Shown: piece after piece, positions 27,968-37,563 of the stretch | Layout of the letters: every line of letters starts with the position of its first letter | Numbering within the stretch: position 1 is the stretch's first letter | Assembly (NCBI RefSeq): GCF_030817475.1 | Contig: NZ_JAUSZJ010000002.1 | Span: 766,501-830,500, forward strand | Direction: 5' to 3' | Source of the DNA: Streptomyces sp. V2I9 | GTDB taxonomy: Bacteria; Actinomycetota; Actinomycetes; Streptomycetales; Streptomycetaceae | DNA length: 64,000 nucleotides | Translations under genes and position numbers: made by a program | The notes under the pieces: generated by a model | What the model was told of the DNA's origin: nothing | The model's database searches: none | The model's input: the letters and a program-made list of their open reading frames with translations, nothing else

Positions 27968-28641
27968 GCGGTGCGGCCTTTCAGCGTGCGGGGCGTGCTG
28001 GAGGTACCGGGCGTACCGGGGGTGCTGGAGCTGCCGGGCGTGTCGTGCGAGCCGGTCCGGCGCGGGGTGCGGGAGGCGGCCGGGGTCCTCGACACGCCGA
28101 GGGAGCCGGCGGTCCGGGACGTGCCGGGCGAGCGGTGGGCGGCGACGGCCCGCTGGAGCCGGTTCTGGGCGGGGGCCCGCCAGATGTGGCAGATCGCGAG
28201 GGCCAGGGCGTCGGCGGCGTCGGCGGGCCTGGGCGGTGCGTCCAGCCGCAGCAGCCGGGTCACCATCGCGCCGATCTGGGCCTTGTCGGCACGGCCCGAG
28301 CCGGTGACGGCGGCCTTGACCTCGCTGGGGGTGTGCAGGGCGACGGGGATGCCGCGGCGGGCGGCGCAGAGCATGGCGACCGCGCTGGCCTGGGCGGTGC
28401 CCATCACCGTACGGACGTTGTGCTGGGCGAAGACGCGCTCGACGGCGACGAAGCCGGGGGTGTGTTCGTCGAGCCACTGCTCGATGCCGCGCTCGACGGC
28501 GACGAGGCGGTCGCCCAGTTCGGCGTCGGCGGGGGTGCGCACGACGCCGACGCCGATCATGGTCAGCGGGCGTCCCGCGACCCCCTCGACCACGCCGACG
28601 CCGCACCGGGTCAGCCCCGGGTCGATGCCCAGAACCCGCAT
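27964..28641 (-). CDS. ruvC: Crossover junction endodeoxyribonuclease RuvC
   Basis: Cleaves Holliday junctions. Acidic catalytic positions are seen in [12 protein letters not shown], the ERVFAQHN segment and the late block [12 protein letters not shown]. At 225 aa it is longer than typical RuvC (about 170-190). The extra part is a C-terminal tail of short Ser/Thr/Gly/Pro repeats ([17 protein letters not shown]). The ATG at 28641 (MRVLGIDPG) is used; the longer frame to 28686 lacks similarity. First gene of ruvCAB. Confidence 0.95.
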   Translation of the reverse strand: MRVLGIDPGLTRCGVGVVEGVAGRPLTMIGVGVVRTPADAELGDRLVAVERGIEQWLDEHTPGFVAVERVFAQHNVRTVMGTAQASAVAMLCAARRGIPVALHTPSEVKAAVTGSGRADKAQIGAMVTRLLRLDAPPRPADAADALALAICHIWRAPAQNRLQRAVAAHRSPGTSRTAGSLGVSRTPAASRTPRRTGSHDTPGSSSTPGTPGTSSTPRTLKGRTA

Positions 28642-28746
28642 GGAGCCCCCCTGTCCTCGGTCGTCACCGGCGCACGCCGCGCCCACTCGATCATCTGTTC
28701 CCGCAGGCTATCGGCTCGGACCGACAAACCGTGGCAACCACAGGAC

Positions 28747-28780
28747 GACGGGCCGACGGGGAGTGCCCCGTCGGCCCGTC
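28747..28780 (-). terminator. Terminator after yebC
   Basis: A perfect 15-bp stem, GACGGGCCGACGGGG (28747-28761) with its complement (28766-28780), loop AGTG. It lies 26 nt past the yebC stop, upstream of ruvC, so ruvCAB is transcribed separately. Confidence 0.8.
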
Positions 28781-28805
28781 GCGTGAAGACCTGGCGGCCG
28801 TGCCG

Positions 28806-29558
28806 TCAGGCGTCGACCTTCTCCATGACCTCGTCGGACACGTCGAAGTTGGCGAAGACGTTCTGCACGTCGTCGCTGTCCTCCAGCGCGTCGATGAGCT
28901 TGAAGATCTTGCGGGCGCCCTCTTCGTCCAGCTCGACCTGCATGGTGGGCAGGAAGCTGGCCTCGGCGGAGTCGTAGTCGATGCCCGCCTCCTGGAGGGC
29001 GGTGCGCACCGCGACCATGTCGGTGGCCTCGCTGACCACCTCGAAGGTCTCGCCGAGGTCGTTGACCTCCTCGGCGCCCGCGTCGAGGACGGCGCCGAGG
29101 ACGTCGTCCTCGGTCAGCTCGCCCTTGGGCACGATCACGACGCCCTTGCGGTTGAACAGGTACGAGACCGAGCCCGGATCGGCCATCGAGCCGCCGTTCC
29201 GGGTCATGGCGACACGGACGTCGGACGCGGCGCGGTTGCGGTTGTCGGTGAGGCACTCGATGAGCACCGCGACACCGTTGGGGCCGTAACCCTCGTACAT
29301 GATCGTCTCGTAATCGCTTCCGCCCGCTTCGAGACCACCGCCGCGCTTGACCGCGGAGTCGATGTTCTTGTTGGGGACGGAGCTCTTCTTCGCCTTCTGA
29401 ATGGCGTCGACGAGCGTGGGGTTGCCCTCGGGGTCGACGCCGCCGGAGCGGGCCGCGACCTCGATGTTCTTGATCAGCTTCGCGAAGAGCTTGCCGCGCT
29501 TGGCGTCAATCACGGCCTTCTTGTGCTTCGTCGTAGCCCATTTAGAGTGGCCGGACAT
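28806..29558 (-). CDS. yebC: YebC/PmpR family protein (TACO1-like)
   Basis: A 250-aa member of the YebC family, with the signature start [20 protein letters not shown] and the [20 protein letters not shown] block. Family members have been described both as transcription regulators and as factors that relieve ribosome stalling; which applies here is open. ATG at 29558 with a GGAG-like site upstream. Lies between pdxT and ruvC as in most actinobacteria, with its own terminator. Confidence 0.94.
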   Translation of the reverse strand: MSGHSKWATTKHKKAVIDAKRGKLFAKLIKNIEVAARSGGVDPEGNPTLVDAIQKAKKSSVPNKNIDSAVKRGGGLEAGGSDYETIMYEGYGPNGVAVLIECLTDNRNRAASDVRVAMTRNGGSMADPGSVSYLFNRKGVVIVPKGELTEDDVLGAVLDAGAEEVNDLGETFEVVSEATDMVAVRTALQEAGIDYDSAEASFLPTMQVELDEEGARKIFKLIDALEDSDDVQNVFANFDVSDEVMEKVDA

Positions 29559-29619
29559 CTGCCTTCTCCTTCGCGTCACCAAAATCGAGTCGAACCCGAG
29601 AGATCCTACCGGGGTCCGT

Positions 29620-30213
29620 TCACTTCACCGCGCGCACCATGTCCACGAACAGGGCGTGCATGCGGTGGTCGCCGGTCAGTTCGGGGTGGAACGAGGTGGC
29701 GAGGGCGTTTTTCTGCCGGACGGCCACGATATGCCCGTCATGTTCGGCGATGACCTCGGCGCCGGCCCCGACGGACTCGACCCAGGGAGCACGGATGAAC
29801 ACGCCTTCCACCGGGCCGCCGTCGACGCCCGCGACCTCGACCGCGGCCTCGAACGACTCGTTCTGCCGCCCGAAGGCGTTGCGCCGCACGATCATGTCGA
29901 TGCCGCCGACGGTCTCCTGGTGCGAGCGGGGGTCGAGGATCTTCCCGGCCAGCAGGATCATGCCCGCGCAGGTGCCGTAGACCGGCATCCCGGTCCGCAC
30001 CCGCTCGCGCAGCGGCTCCAGCATGCCGAAGAGCACCGCCAGTTTGGACATGGTGGTGGACTCGCCGCCCGGTATGACCAGACCGTCCACCTCGGCCAGC
30101 TCGTCGGGGCGCCGGATCGGCCTGGCCAGGGCGTCCGCCGAGGCCAGGGCGATCAGGTGCTCCCGTACGTCGCCCTGGAGTGCGAGGACGCCGATCAGGG
30201 GGGTGTCGCTCAT
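29620..30213 (-). CDS. pdxT: Pyridoxal 5'-phosphate synthase glutaminase subunit PdxT
   Basis: Releases ammonia from glutamine for PdxS. The 197-aa class I amidotransferase has GGESTTMSK, the nucleophile cysteine in [11 protein letters not shown] and the His-Glu pair in SFHPELTGD. It starts 6 nt after pdxS, so the two subunits are made from one transcript. Confidence 0.96.
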   Translation of the reverse strand: MSDTPLIGVLALQGDVREHLIALASADALARPIRRPDELAEVDGLVIPGGESTTMSKLAVLFGMLEPLRERVRTGMPVYGTCAGMILLAGKILDPRSHQETVGGIDMIVRRNAFGRQNESFEAAVEVAGVDGGPVEGVFIRAPWVESVGAGAEVIAEHDGHIVAVRQKNALATSFHPELTGDHRMHALFVDMVRAVK

Positions 30214-30219
30214 CAGTGG

Positions 30220-31137
30220 TTACCAGCCGCGGTTGGCGTAGCGCTCGGACTCGGGAAGGGTGTCGCAGTTGATGCCGACCATGGCCTCGCCCAGGTTGCG
30301 GGAGGCGTCCGCGATGACCTTCGGGTCGTCGTAGAAGGTGGTGGCCTTCACGATGGCGGCGGCGCGCTTGGCCGGGTCGCCGGACTTGAAGATGCCGGAG
30401 CCGACGAAGACGCCCTCGGCGCCGAGCTGGCGCATCAGCGCGGCGTCGGCCGGGGTGGCGACCCCGCCGGCGGAGAACAGCACGACGGGCAGCTTGCCCA
30501 GCTCCGCGACCTCCTTGACCAGCTCGTAGGGGGCGCGGAGGTCCTTGGCGGCGGCGTACAGCTCGTTGTTGTCGAAGCCGCGCAGCCGCGCGATCTCGTT
30601 CTTGATCTGGCGCAGGTGGCGGACGGCCTCGACGACGTTGCCGGTGCCGGCCTCGCCCTTCGAGCGGATCATGGCCGCGCCCTCGGCGATCCGGCGCAGG
30701 GCCTCGCCCAGGTTGGTGGCGCCGCAGACGAAGGGGGTGGTGAAGGCGAACTTGTCGCTGTGGTTGACCTCGTCGGCCGGGGTGAGCACCTCGGACTCGT
30801 CGATGTAGTCGACGCCGAGGGACTGGAGGACCTGGGCCTCGACGAAGTGGCCGATGCGGGACTTGGCCATGACGGGGATGGAGACGGCCCCGATGATCTC
30901 CTCGATCATGTTGGGGTCGGACATCCGGGCCACGCCGCCGTCCTTGCGGATGTCGGCGGGGACCCGCTCCAGGGCCATGACCGCCACGGCGCCCGCGTCC
31001 TCGGCGATCTTCGCCTGCTCGGCGTCGACGACGTCCATGATCACGCCGCCCTTGAGCTGCTCGGCCATGCCGCGCTTGACGCGGGCGGTGCCGGTGACGG
31101 GTGCGGCGGACTGCGGGGTGCTGGGAAGCGTGGACAC
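30220..31137 (-). CDS. pdxS: Pyridoxal 5'-phosphate synthase lyase subunit PdxS
   Basis: Builds pyridoxal phosphate from ribose 5-phosphate, glyceraldehyde 3-phosphate and ammonia. The 305-aa protein has the family segments [28 protein letters not shown] and [20 protein letters not shown] start at 31137. Operon with pdxT. No DNA-binding PdxR-like gene is beside it. Confidence 0.96.
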   Translation of the reverse strand: MSTLPSTPQSAAPVTGTARVKRGMAEQLKGGVIMDVVDAEQAKIAEDAGAVAVMALERVPADIRKDGGVARMSDPNMIEEIIGAVSIPVMAKSRIGHFVEAQVLQSLGVDYIDESEVLTPADEVNHSDKFAFTTPFVCGATNLGEALRRIAEGAAMIRSKGEAGTGNVVEAVRHLRQIKNEIARLRGFDNNELYAAAKDLRAPYELVKEVAELGKLPVVLFSAGGVATPADAALMRQLGAEGVFVGSGIFKSGDPAKRAAAIVKATTFYDDPKVIADASRNLGEAMVGINCDTLPESERYANRGW

Positions 31138-31301
31138 GGGACCTCACTCGGTGAAAGACGCTGGACTCTGCACCGCCGAGCAAACGCTCCGGGACCAGGC
31201 CACAGCAAGGGCCAATGGGCACGCCGTGGATCGTTCCGTCCCGGAGGCCGTGTGCGGCGTGGCTCCCGCGCGCCGGAGGCGCCCCCGGTACGGCGGCGGT
31301 C

Positions 31302-31850
31302 TCAGGTGCCGGGCCGGTCCGCGAGGGCCACCGGAGGGGCGTCGTCCATCTCGACGGCGAGCGGGAACGGCGCGTGCCCGGCCAGCCGGAAGAGCCGGAC
31401 GGTACGGTGCCGGCGCAGCGCGCGGGCGGCGCGTACGGCATCGTTGTGGAAGCGGCGGGCCATGGGCACGCGGCGTACGGCGGCGGCCAGCTCGACGGCC
31501 GCATCCTCGCCACCGGGGACCTCCTTCACCGCCTCGACCTGGGCCGGCTCGCCGAAGACCGCGCGCAGGGCGGCGCTCAGTTCGCTCTCGGCCACCTCCC
31601 GGTGGTCCTCCTCGGCCTGCCGGGCCGCGTGCGCGGCCTCGTACAGGAGGATCGAGGCGGCCGGGTCCAGGACGCCGGAGGTGGCCAGCTCCTGGGTGAC
31701 CGAGGCGCGGCGCAGGAGTTGGGCGTCGAGGGCGGCCCGCGCGGCGTCGATCCGGGAGTGCAGGCGGTCGAGCCGCCCGGCGGTCCAGCTGAGGTACACG
31801 CCGATCGCGATGAGGGCGACGACGATCCAGACGATGAGGGTTACGGTCAC
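31302..31850 (-). CDS. LemA-like membrane protein
   Basis: A 182-aa protein with an N-terminal membrane helix (TLIVWIVVALIAIGVYLSW, about residues 3-21) and a long helical region (RLDRLHSRIDAARAALDAQL). The later block RRFHNDAVRAARALRRH then HAPFPLAVEMDDAP follows the shape of the LemA family (N-D then F-P and a final acidic block). I infer LemA similarity by eye; it could be a diverged member with no known function. It sits between the pimA and pdxS genes, 164 nt from the latter. Confidence 0.65.
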   Translation of the reverse strand: MTVTLIVWIVVALIAIGVYLSWTAGRLDRLHSRIDAARAALDAQLLRRASVTQELATSGVLDPAASILLYEAAHAARQAEEDHREVAESELSAALRAVFGEPAQVEAVKEVPGGEDAAVELAAAVRRVPMARRFHNDAVRAARALRRHRTVRLFRLAGHAPFPLAVEMDDAPPVALADRPGT

Positions 31851-31874
31851 GGGCCCCCACGCTACCGTCGCCGC

Positions 31875-31914
31875 GGCCCCGCACCCCGTCGGGACCCCGT
31901 CGGGGTGCGGGGCC
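31875..31914 (-). terminator. Terminator after the pgsA-patA-pimA operon
   Basis: A perfect 14-bp stem, GGCCCCGCACCCCG (31875-31888) with CGGGGTGCGGGGCC (31901-31914), loop 12 nt. It lies 7 nt past the pimA stop and 25 nt before the LemA-like gene. Confidence 0.75.
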
Positions 31915-31920
31915 CCGGTC

Positions 31921-33081
31921 TCAGTCCCGCGCGAGCCCGAACCGGGCGCGCAGCCCGGAGCGTTCGTCGGCCGCGACGGAGGCGGCCCCGTCGGTCACCG
32001 TCTCGTAGACCGCGAGGATGTCGGCCCCGACCGTCCCCCAGTCGAAGCGGCGTACATGGGCCTCGCCGCGTTCGCGCAGTCCGGCCCGGCGCTCCGGGTC
32101 GCCCAGCAGCCGGATGGCGGCGGCGGCCAGCGCGTCGGCGTCCTCGTTGGCGAACAGGTCGCCCGCCGCTCCCTGGTCCAGCACCTGCGCGAAGGCGTCC
32201 AGGTCGCTGGCGAGGACCGGCGCGCCGGCCGAGAGCGCCTCGACCAGGATGATGCCGAAGCTCTCGCCCCCGGTGTTGGGCGCCACGTACACGTCGACGC
32301 TGCGCAGCAGCCGGGCCTTGTCCTCGTCGCTGACCATGCCGAGGAACTCGACGCGTTCGCGCAGCTCCTTCGGCAGCGTCGCCACCGCCTCCTCCTCGTC
32401 GCCGCGCCCGGCGACCAGCAGCCGGGCCCCGGGGCGGGCGGCGAGGATGGCGGGCAGCGCCTTCATCAGGACGGGCAGGCCCTTGCGGGGTTCGTCGATA
32501 CGGCCGATGAAGCCGAGGGTCTGGCCCTGCCATTCGGCCTTCGGCTCGGCCTCGGCGAAGAAGCCGACGTCGACGCCGTTGGGGATGACGACCGCGTCCC
32601 CGCCGAGGTGTTCGACCAGGGTGCGCCGCGCGTACTCGCTCACCGCGATCCGGGCGCTGATCTTCTCCAGCGCGGGCTGGAGGATCGGATACGCGGCGAT
32701 CATCGCCCGCGAGCGCGGGTTGGAGGTGTGGAAGGTGGCCACGATCGGCCCCTGCGCCGCCCAGCAGGCCAGCAGGCCCAGCGACGGGGAGGTCGGCTCG
32801 TGGATGTGGATGACGTCGAACGTGCCGTCGTGCAGCCAGCGCCGTACCCGCGCCGCCGAGAGGAAGCCGAAGTTCAGCCGGGCGACGGAGCCGTTGTACG
32901 GGACGGGGACGGCCCGGCCCGCGGAGACGACGTAGGGCGGCAGCGGGGTCTCGTCGTCGGCGGGGGCCAGGACGGAGACCTCGTGGCCGAGCCGGATCAG
33001 GTGCTCGGCGAGGTCCCGGATGTGGAACTGCACGCCGCCCGGTACGTCCCAGGAGTACGGGCAGACGATGCCGATCTTCAC
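31921..33081 (-). CDS. pimA: Phosphatidylinositol mannosyltransferase PimA (GT4 family)
   Basis: Transfers the first mannose from GDP-mannose to phosphatidylinositol at the inner face of the membrane. The 386-aa GT-B protein has the N-terminal block CPYSWDVPGGVQFHI and the FHTSNPR segment. The C-terminal nucleotide-sugar motif is TGGESFGIILVEALSAG. The GTG at 33081 (VKIGIVCPY) has GGAAGGAA upstream. The pgsA-patA-pimA order is the one known from Mycobacterium, and the start overlaps the patA stop. Confidence 0.9.
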   Translation of the reverse strand: MKIGIVCPYSWDVPGGVQFHIRDLAEHLIRLGHEVSVLAPADDETPLPPYVVSAGRAVPVPYNGSVARLNFGFLSAARVRRWLHDGTFDVIHIHEPTSPSLGLLACWAAQGPIVATFHTSNPRSRAMIAAYPILQPALEKISARIAVSEYARRTLVEHLGGDAVVIPNGVDVGFFAEAEPKAEWQGQTLGFIGRIDEPRKGLPVLMKALPAILAARPGARLLVAGRGDEEEAVATLPKELRERVEFLGMVSDEDKARLLRSVDVYVAPNTGGESFGIILVEALSAGAPVLASDLDAFAQVLDQGAAGDLFANEDADALAAAAIRLLGDPERRAGLRERGEAHVRRFDWGTVGADILAVYETVTDGAASVAADERSGLRARFGLARD

Positions 33082-33995
33082 GTCGGTTCCTTCCGGGGGT
33101 CCAGGTCGTCCAGCCAGAGCCGCTGGAGCATGTGCCAGTCCTCCGGGTGTTCGGCGATGCCGTCGGCGAAGGCGTCGGCCAGTCCCTGCGTCATGGCGGC
33201 GGTCCGCTCGGGGCGGGTGCCTTCCTCCGGCGCCTCGACCGCCGGGTGGATACGCGCCTTCATCACCGGCGTGCCGTCGTACCAGAGGGTCACCGGCAGC
33301 AGGCGCGCGCCCGTCTGCAGGGCGAGCAGCGCCGGTCCCGCGGGCATCCGCGCGGTGGCGCCGAAGAACGACACCTCGACGCCGGAGGCGGACAGGTCCC
33401 GGTCCGCGACCAGGCAGATCAGGCCGCCCGCGCGCAGCCGCCGCGCCAGGGTCCCGAAGGCGGCTCCGCCGCTGTGCGGCAGGACCTCCATGCCCAGACT
33501 CTCGCGGTAGGCGACGAAACGGTCGTAGAGGGTGGCGGGCTCCAGCCGTTCGGCGACGGTGGTGAAAGGGACCTTCAGATCGGTGGTGACCCAGGCTCCG
33601 GCGAGGTCCCAGTTGCCCAGGTGCGGCAGGGCGACGATCACGCCCTTCCCGGCGTCCATGCCCTCGGTCAGCAGGTGGGCGTCCTGAACGTCGATGCTCG
33701 CCCTGATCCGCTCCGGGGTCCAGGTCGGCAGCCGGAACGACTCCATCCAGTACCGCATGTAGGAGCGCATCCCGGCCCGCGACAGCTCGGCCAGCCGCTC
33801 CGGGGTGGCGTCGGGGACGACCCGCGCGAGGTTCGACTCCAGCCGCAGCACGCTCTTGCCGCGCCGCTTCCACGTCCGGTCGGCGATGGTGCGGAAGAGC
33901 CGGGCGGCGGCGGGCTCGGGCAGCTTCTTGACCGCGCTCCAGCCCAGTCCGTACAACCCGTCGGTGAGTCGGCCCCTCAGGTCGGACGGGGTCAC
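33078..33995 (-). CDS. Phosphatidylinositol mannoside acyltransferase (PatA-like, LpxL/HtrB family)
   Basis: A 305-aa LpxL/HtrB-type acyltransferase. The active-site HX4D is in LPHLGNWDLAG, and the RLFEP-type region and GPALLALQTGA block follow. By its place between pgsA and pimA it is expected to acylate the mannose of PIM, as PatA does in mycobacteria; this is inferred from context. GTG start at 33995 overlaps the pgsA stop by 4 nt. Confidence 0.88.
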   Translation of the reverse strand: MTPSDLRGRLTDGLYGLGWSAVKKLPEPAAARLFRTIADRTWKRRGKSVLRLESNLARVVPDATPERLAELSRAGMRSYMRYWMESFRLPTWTPERIRASIDVQDAHLLTEGMDAGKGVIVALPHLGNWDLAGAWVTTDLKVPFTTVAERLEPATLYDRFVAYRESLGMEVLPHSGGAAFGTLARRLRAGGLICLVADRDLSASGVEVSFFGATARMPAGPALLALQTGARLLPVTLWYDGTPVMKARIHPAVEAPEEGTRPERTAAMTQGLADAFADGIAEHPEDWHMLQRLWLDDLDPRKEPT

Positions 33996-34690
33996 CGGTC
34001 GGCCTCGCTCCCGTGGCCGGCGGCGTCCGGTTCCGCCGGACCCGCGGCGGCGGCCTCGGCCGCGTCCGCCTCGGCCGACTCGCGGCGTACGGTCACCACG
34101 CGCTGGATCAGCGTGACGAGGCTGCCGACGGCGACGATCCACAGCGCGATCGGGAGCAGCACCTCGACGCCGGGGACGCCGAACGTGTGCAGTCCGGCGA
34201 GACCTGCGGCGACCAGCGAGATGACCAGGCGCTCGGCGCGCTCCACGAGGCCGTTGACCGCGACCGGCAGACCGATCGACTCGCCGCGCGCCTTGGTGTA
34301 CGAGACCACCTGGCCACTGGCGAGGCAGAAGATCGCGACGGCGCAGAGGATGTTGTCGTCCCCGCGGCCCGCGTACCAGAGGGCGAAGCCGGCGAAGATC
34401 GCCCCGTCGGCGACCCGGTCGAGCGTCGAGTCGAGGAACGCGCCCCACCGGCTGGAGATCCCGGCCTGCCGCGCCATGTTGCCGTCGACGAGGTCGGAGA
34501 AGACGAAGATCGTGATGACGATCGTGCCCCAGAAGAACTCCCCCATGGGGAAAAAGACCAGCGCACCTGCCATCACTCCGGCCGTACCGATGAGAGTGAC
34601 CGCGTCGGGGCTGACCCCGAGGCGGAGCAGCAGAGCGGCGAACGGTGTGAGGACACGCGTGAAGAATGCACGCGCGTACTTGTTCAGCAT
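33992..34690 (-). CDS. pgsA: CDP-alcohol phosphatidyltransferase (phosphatidylinositol phosphate synthase)
   Basis: Integral membrane enzyme joining CDP-diacylglycerol with inositol phosphate, the first step to phosphatidylinositol and PIMs. The 232-aa protein has the full motif D-x2-D-G-x2-A-R-x8-G-x3-D-x3-D (DLVDGNMARQAG then FLDSTLDR) and about six membrane helices. A charged Ala/Glu tail ends it. The ATG at 34690 (MLNKYARAFF) has GGGAAGG upstream; the frame stays open another 100 codons but with shadow-like composition. First gene of the PIM operon. Confidence 0.9.
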   Translation of the reverse strand: MLNKYARAFFTRVLTPFAALLLRLGVSPDAVTLIGTAGVMAGALVFFPMGEFFWGTIVITIFVFSDLVDGNMARQAGISSRWGAFLDSTLDRVADGAIFAGFALWYAGRGDDNILCAVAIFCLASGQVVSYTKARGESIGLPVAVNGLVERAERLVISLVAAGLAGLHTFGVPGVEVLLPIALWIVAVGSLVTLIQRVVTVRRESAEADAAEAAAAGPAEPDAAGHGSEADR

Positions 34691-35138
34691 GGCCTTCCCG
34701 AGGGTTCGGTTCGCCGAGCGGCCCCTTCGGCCACCGGCTGGCCCATCGTAGTCACCGCAGGTGCCTTCCACCGGACGGGCACCCGCGGCGGGTGTCACCG
34801 GGCCGCGGGTGCGGCGTGCGCGACGCGGCACGGTCCGCTCCCCGGTCCGGCGGACGGCCCGCCCACCCGCCGCGGCCCGCAGTCCGTACCCGACGCGGGA
34901 CCCGTACCCGCGCCGCCCCCGTCCGCGCCGCACGGGCGCGCCGCTCCCCCGGTGTCCGCCCGGGCGACCCGGCCCCGGCGCGTGACCGGCGCACTGACGC
35001 ACACACCACCCCTGGTCACGCCGGTGACGGGCAGTGGCGTGATCCGGACGATACGCTGTGGGCCCAGCTCAGAAGGTATGCCGCGTACGGTAGTTGGGCA
35101 CACCGCAGGAGCAGACGTGCGGCGAGTGGGGGCGACAG
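34691..35138. other. Divergent intergenic region between pgsA and the 556-aa membrane protein gene
   Basis: 448 nt with no convincing gene. Most is extremely GC-rich with repeated CCGCC/GGCGG-like tracts. It should contain both divergent promoters; GATACGCTG (around 35050) and TACGGTAGT (around 35088) are the only -10-like stretches I noticed on plus. No strong long inverted repeat was seen. Confidence 0.4.
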
Positions 35139-36809
35139 GTGGCCAACGACGGATTCGACTTCTCACCCGGGGCCCAGGTCCCGATCCAGGGCTCGGGCGG
35201 CCAGACCGTGGCGACCAACGCCCTGGCCTCGGCGGCGTACCGGGACAGTCCGGTGGAGACGATCCTCGACGCCAACAGCGAGTGGCACACCTCGCAGGTG
35301 AAGCCGGGGTCCTCCAAACTCTTCAAGTCGGACTACTTCAAGCCGAATCTCGGTGAGGCGTTCGCCCGCGCCGTCCAGGAACGGATGCTCGGCGGCGCGC
35401 GCAAGGCGCTGATCCAGTCGTTCGGCACGGACCCGCAGACCGTGGTGGAGCACTGTCTGTCGGCGAACAACCTCCGCAAGGCCCGTGACGCCCGTCTCAC
35501 CCTGGTGACCGTGGTGTTCGGCATCCTGTTCCTGCCCGGCATGCTCGCCTGGGTGATCGCCTTCCGGATCCGGGACGCGCTCAACAAGTCCAAGGACACG
35601 GCGTTCCGCGCGGTCGGCACGGCCCTCCTGGCCGCCTTCGGGATCGGCGCGCTCGTCCTGATGGTCAAGCTCCCGCTGGCCGGGCTGCTGGCGCTGTACG
35701 TGCGGGGCGCGCTCATCGCCCCGGTGATCGGCTGGCTGCTCGCCAAGCGGATCGCGGAGACCTCGGCCAGGGACCTGCGGGCCCGCTGGGAGGGCCTGCT
35801 CTCGGGCACCGGGGTGATCGCCAAGATCCCCGAGGCGGTGCCCAAGAACCCCAACGAGACCGCGCGCGAGGCGCTGCGCCAGGCGCTGGAGAAGCTGTCG
35901 GCCGAGCAGCAGTCCAACTCCGTCTTCTACGCCGGGCCCAAGGGCATCCTCGGAATGGGCACCCGCTGGGGCAGTTGGCAGCTGGCCGAGGAACTGATCC
36001 CGAAGGACCCGACGAAGGAGATCCACCAGTTCCGCAGCTGGGACCTGATCCGGATCATCCACGACCAGCTGAAGATGCTGGAGCGGGGGCCGCTGAACAC
36101 CGGCGGCTTCCCCAAGCCCTCCGTGAAGCACTGGATCGTCTCGCCCATCGGGGAGAACGCCGACTCCGTCACCCGCCCCGACGGGGAGGACGTCGCCACG
36201 TTCCAGGTGAAGCCCCACGAGATCCAGCGGATCTGCAACCACCAGCAGTTCGGCGGGGGTGACCGGCACTACCTGGGCGTCCAGTTCACCCTGTGGGACG
36301 GCCAGCTGGTGATCACCATGATGATCACCGTGACCGTGCTCCACGAGACGCTGCGCATCGAGGTCACCGGGCACGCCCTGGGGCCGGTGCACGGCCTGTT
36401 CCTCTCCAAGCCGGCGGCGAAGACGAAGACGGTCAACAAGACGGTCCGCTTCTGGGAGACGCGGGACATCCAGCTGGCGCTGGTGGACGCCAAGGAGGTC
36501 GTCCGGCTCGCCCTGCGGGCCCCCCTCACCTGGTATCCGCCGCTGCTGGACTACCTGGGCGGGAAGATCGTGCTGCCCGAGCCGTTCGGGCTGCGGCACG
36601 CGTGGGCGGCCAAGCCGTGGAACCACCGCTTCATGGCGGACGACGCGATGCGCGCCGCCACTCCGGTGCTGCGGGCCGTCCACACGGCCGCGATGCGCGT
36701 CCTCGCGGAGAACGGCGTCGACACGGAGCGCTTCGACAACCGCTCGATGGTCCTGAGCGGCCTCGTCCAGGACCCGGCCCCGCGCAAGGCCGACGTGTAC
36801 GACGCATAG
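35139..36809 (+). CDS. Uncharacterised membrane protein conserved beside the PIM operon
   Basis: A 556-aa protein I do not recognise as a named family. It has a soluble N-terminus (about 115 aa, with FSPGAQVPIQG). A first hydrophobic segment follows (LTLVTVVFGILFLPGMLAWVIAF). A second hydrophobic zone follows (AVGTALLAAFGIGALVLMVKLPLAGLLALYV). The large C-terminal soluble part contains GTRWGSWQLAEELIPKDP and a third hydrophobic patch (QLVITMMITVTVLHETLRI). GTG at 35139 with a GGGGGCG-like site. Divergent from pgsA and convergent with the HIT gene. A role in envelope lipid biology is a guess from location only. Confidence 0.8.
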   Translation: MANDGFDFSPGAQVPIQGSGGQTVATNALASAAYRDSPVETILDANSEWHTSQVKPGSSKLFKSDYFKPNLGEAFARAVQERMLGGARKALIQSFGTDPQTVVEHCLSANNLRKARDARLTLVTVVFGILFLPGMLAWVIAFRIRDALNKSKDTAFRAVGTALLAAFGIGALVLMVKLPLAGLLALYVRGALIAPVIGWLLAKRIAETSARDLRARWEGLLSGTGVIAKIPEAVPKNPNETAREALRQALEKLSAEQQSNSVFYAGPKGILGMGTRWGSWQLAEELIPKDPTKEIHQFRSWDLIRIIHDQLKMLERGPLNTGGFPKPSVKHWIVSPIGENADSVTRPDGEDVATFQVKPHEIQRICNHQQFGGGDRHYLGVQFTLWDGQLVITMMITVTVLHETLRIEVTGHALGPVHGLFLSKPAAKTKTVNKTVRFWETRDIQLALVDAKEVVRLALRAPLTWYPPLLDYLGGKIVLPEPFGLRHAWAAKPWNHRFMADDAMRAATPVLRAVHTAAMRVLAENGVDTERFDNRSMVLSGLVQDPAPRKADVYDA

Positions 36810-36859
36810 GCACGGCGTTCGCACGGAGCACGGGAGCACGGAGGGAAAAGCACGACGAA

Positions 36860-36888
36860 GGGGGAGGCCCGGTGGCCGGGCCTCCCCC
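36860..36888. terminator. Bidirectional terminator between the 556-aa membrane protein gene and the HIT gene
   Basis: A perfect 13-bp stem, GGGGGAGGCCCGG (36860-36872) with CCGGGCCTCCCCC (36876-36888), loop TGG. Both flanking genes read toward it. Confidence 0.75.
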
Positions 36889-36921
36889 TCGCGTGTCCTC
36901 CACGGCGCGCCGTGGCCGGTC

Positions 36922-37485
36922 TCAGCGGACCGGCAGGTCGCCCACGGGCCAGGCGTCGGCCAGGATCGCGCGGGTCTCCCCGAGCAGTTGGGGCAGCACC
37001 TTGGTGTGACCGATCACCGGCATGAAGTTGGCGTCCCCGCCCCAGCGCGGCACCAGGTGCTGGTGCAGATGCGCGGCGATCCCGGCGCCGGCGACGGAGC
37101 CCTGGTTCATACCGATGTTGAAGCCGTGGGCGCCGGATGCCGTCCGCAGCGCGGTCATCGCCCGCTTGGTGAAGTCCGCCAGCTCGACGGTCTCCGGGCC
37201 GTTCAGCTCGGTGTAGTCGGCCACGTGCCGGTAGGGCACGACCATGAGGTGGCCGCCGTTGTACGGGTACAGGTTCAGCACCGCGTAGACGTGCTCGCCA
37301 CGGGCCACGACGAGCCCGTCCTCGTCGGACTTCGCGGGAATCGAGCAGAACGGGCAGCCGTCCTCGGCCCCCGGGCCGCTCGGCTTGTTCTCGCCCTGGA
37401 TGTACGCCATCCGGTGGGGCGTCCACAGGCGCTGGAATGCGTCGGGCATCCCCACCCCGATCTGCTGCTCCGGCTCACTCGTCAT
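36922..37485 (-). CDS. HIT-family hydrolase (Ap4A phosphorylase-like)
   Basis: A 187-aa histidine-triad protein. The active site is HLHQHLVPRWGG; a CxxC pair (CPFCSIP) lies in the N-terminal half. It is the orthologue, by position and size, of mycobacterial Rv2613c, an Ap4A phosphorylase, which sits beside thrS and pgsA in that genus too. The start is uncertain: ATG at 37485 (MTSEPEQQ) or 37497 (MLTGM), neither with a strong RBS. The catalytic assignment rests on family and context. Confidence 0.88.
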   Translation of the reverse strand: MTSEPEQQIGVGMPDAFQRLWTPHRMAYIQGENKPSGPGAEDGCPFCSIPAKSDEDGLVVARGEHVYAVLNLYPYNGGHLMVVPYRHVADYTELNGPETVELADFTKRAMTALRTASGAHGFNIGMNQGSVAGAGIAAHLHQHLVPRWGGDANFMPVIGHTKVLPQLLGETRAILADAWPVGDLPVR

Positions 37486-37563
37486 GCCGGTCAGCATATG
37501 GCGTCACCCGGAGGGGGCGTGTCGCCGGGGCCGCGCCGCCCGGCCGCCCGTGATGCTGAGGCG

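Noticed and set aside
29401-33510. A plus-strand open frame of 1,369 codons across pdxT, pdxS and pimA
   Set aside because: Shadow of the three minus-strand genes with clear domain motifs; no RBS or family motif.
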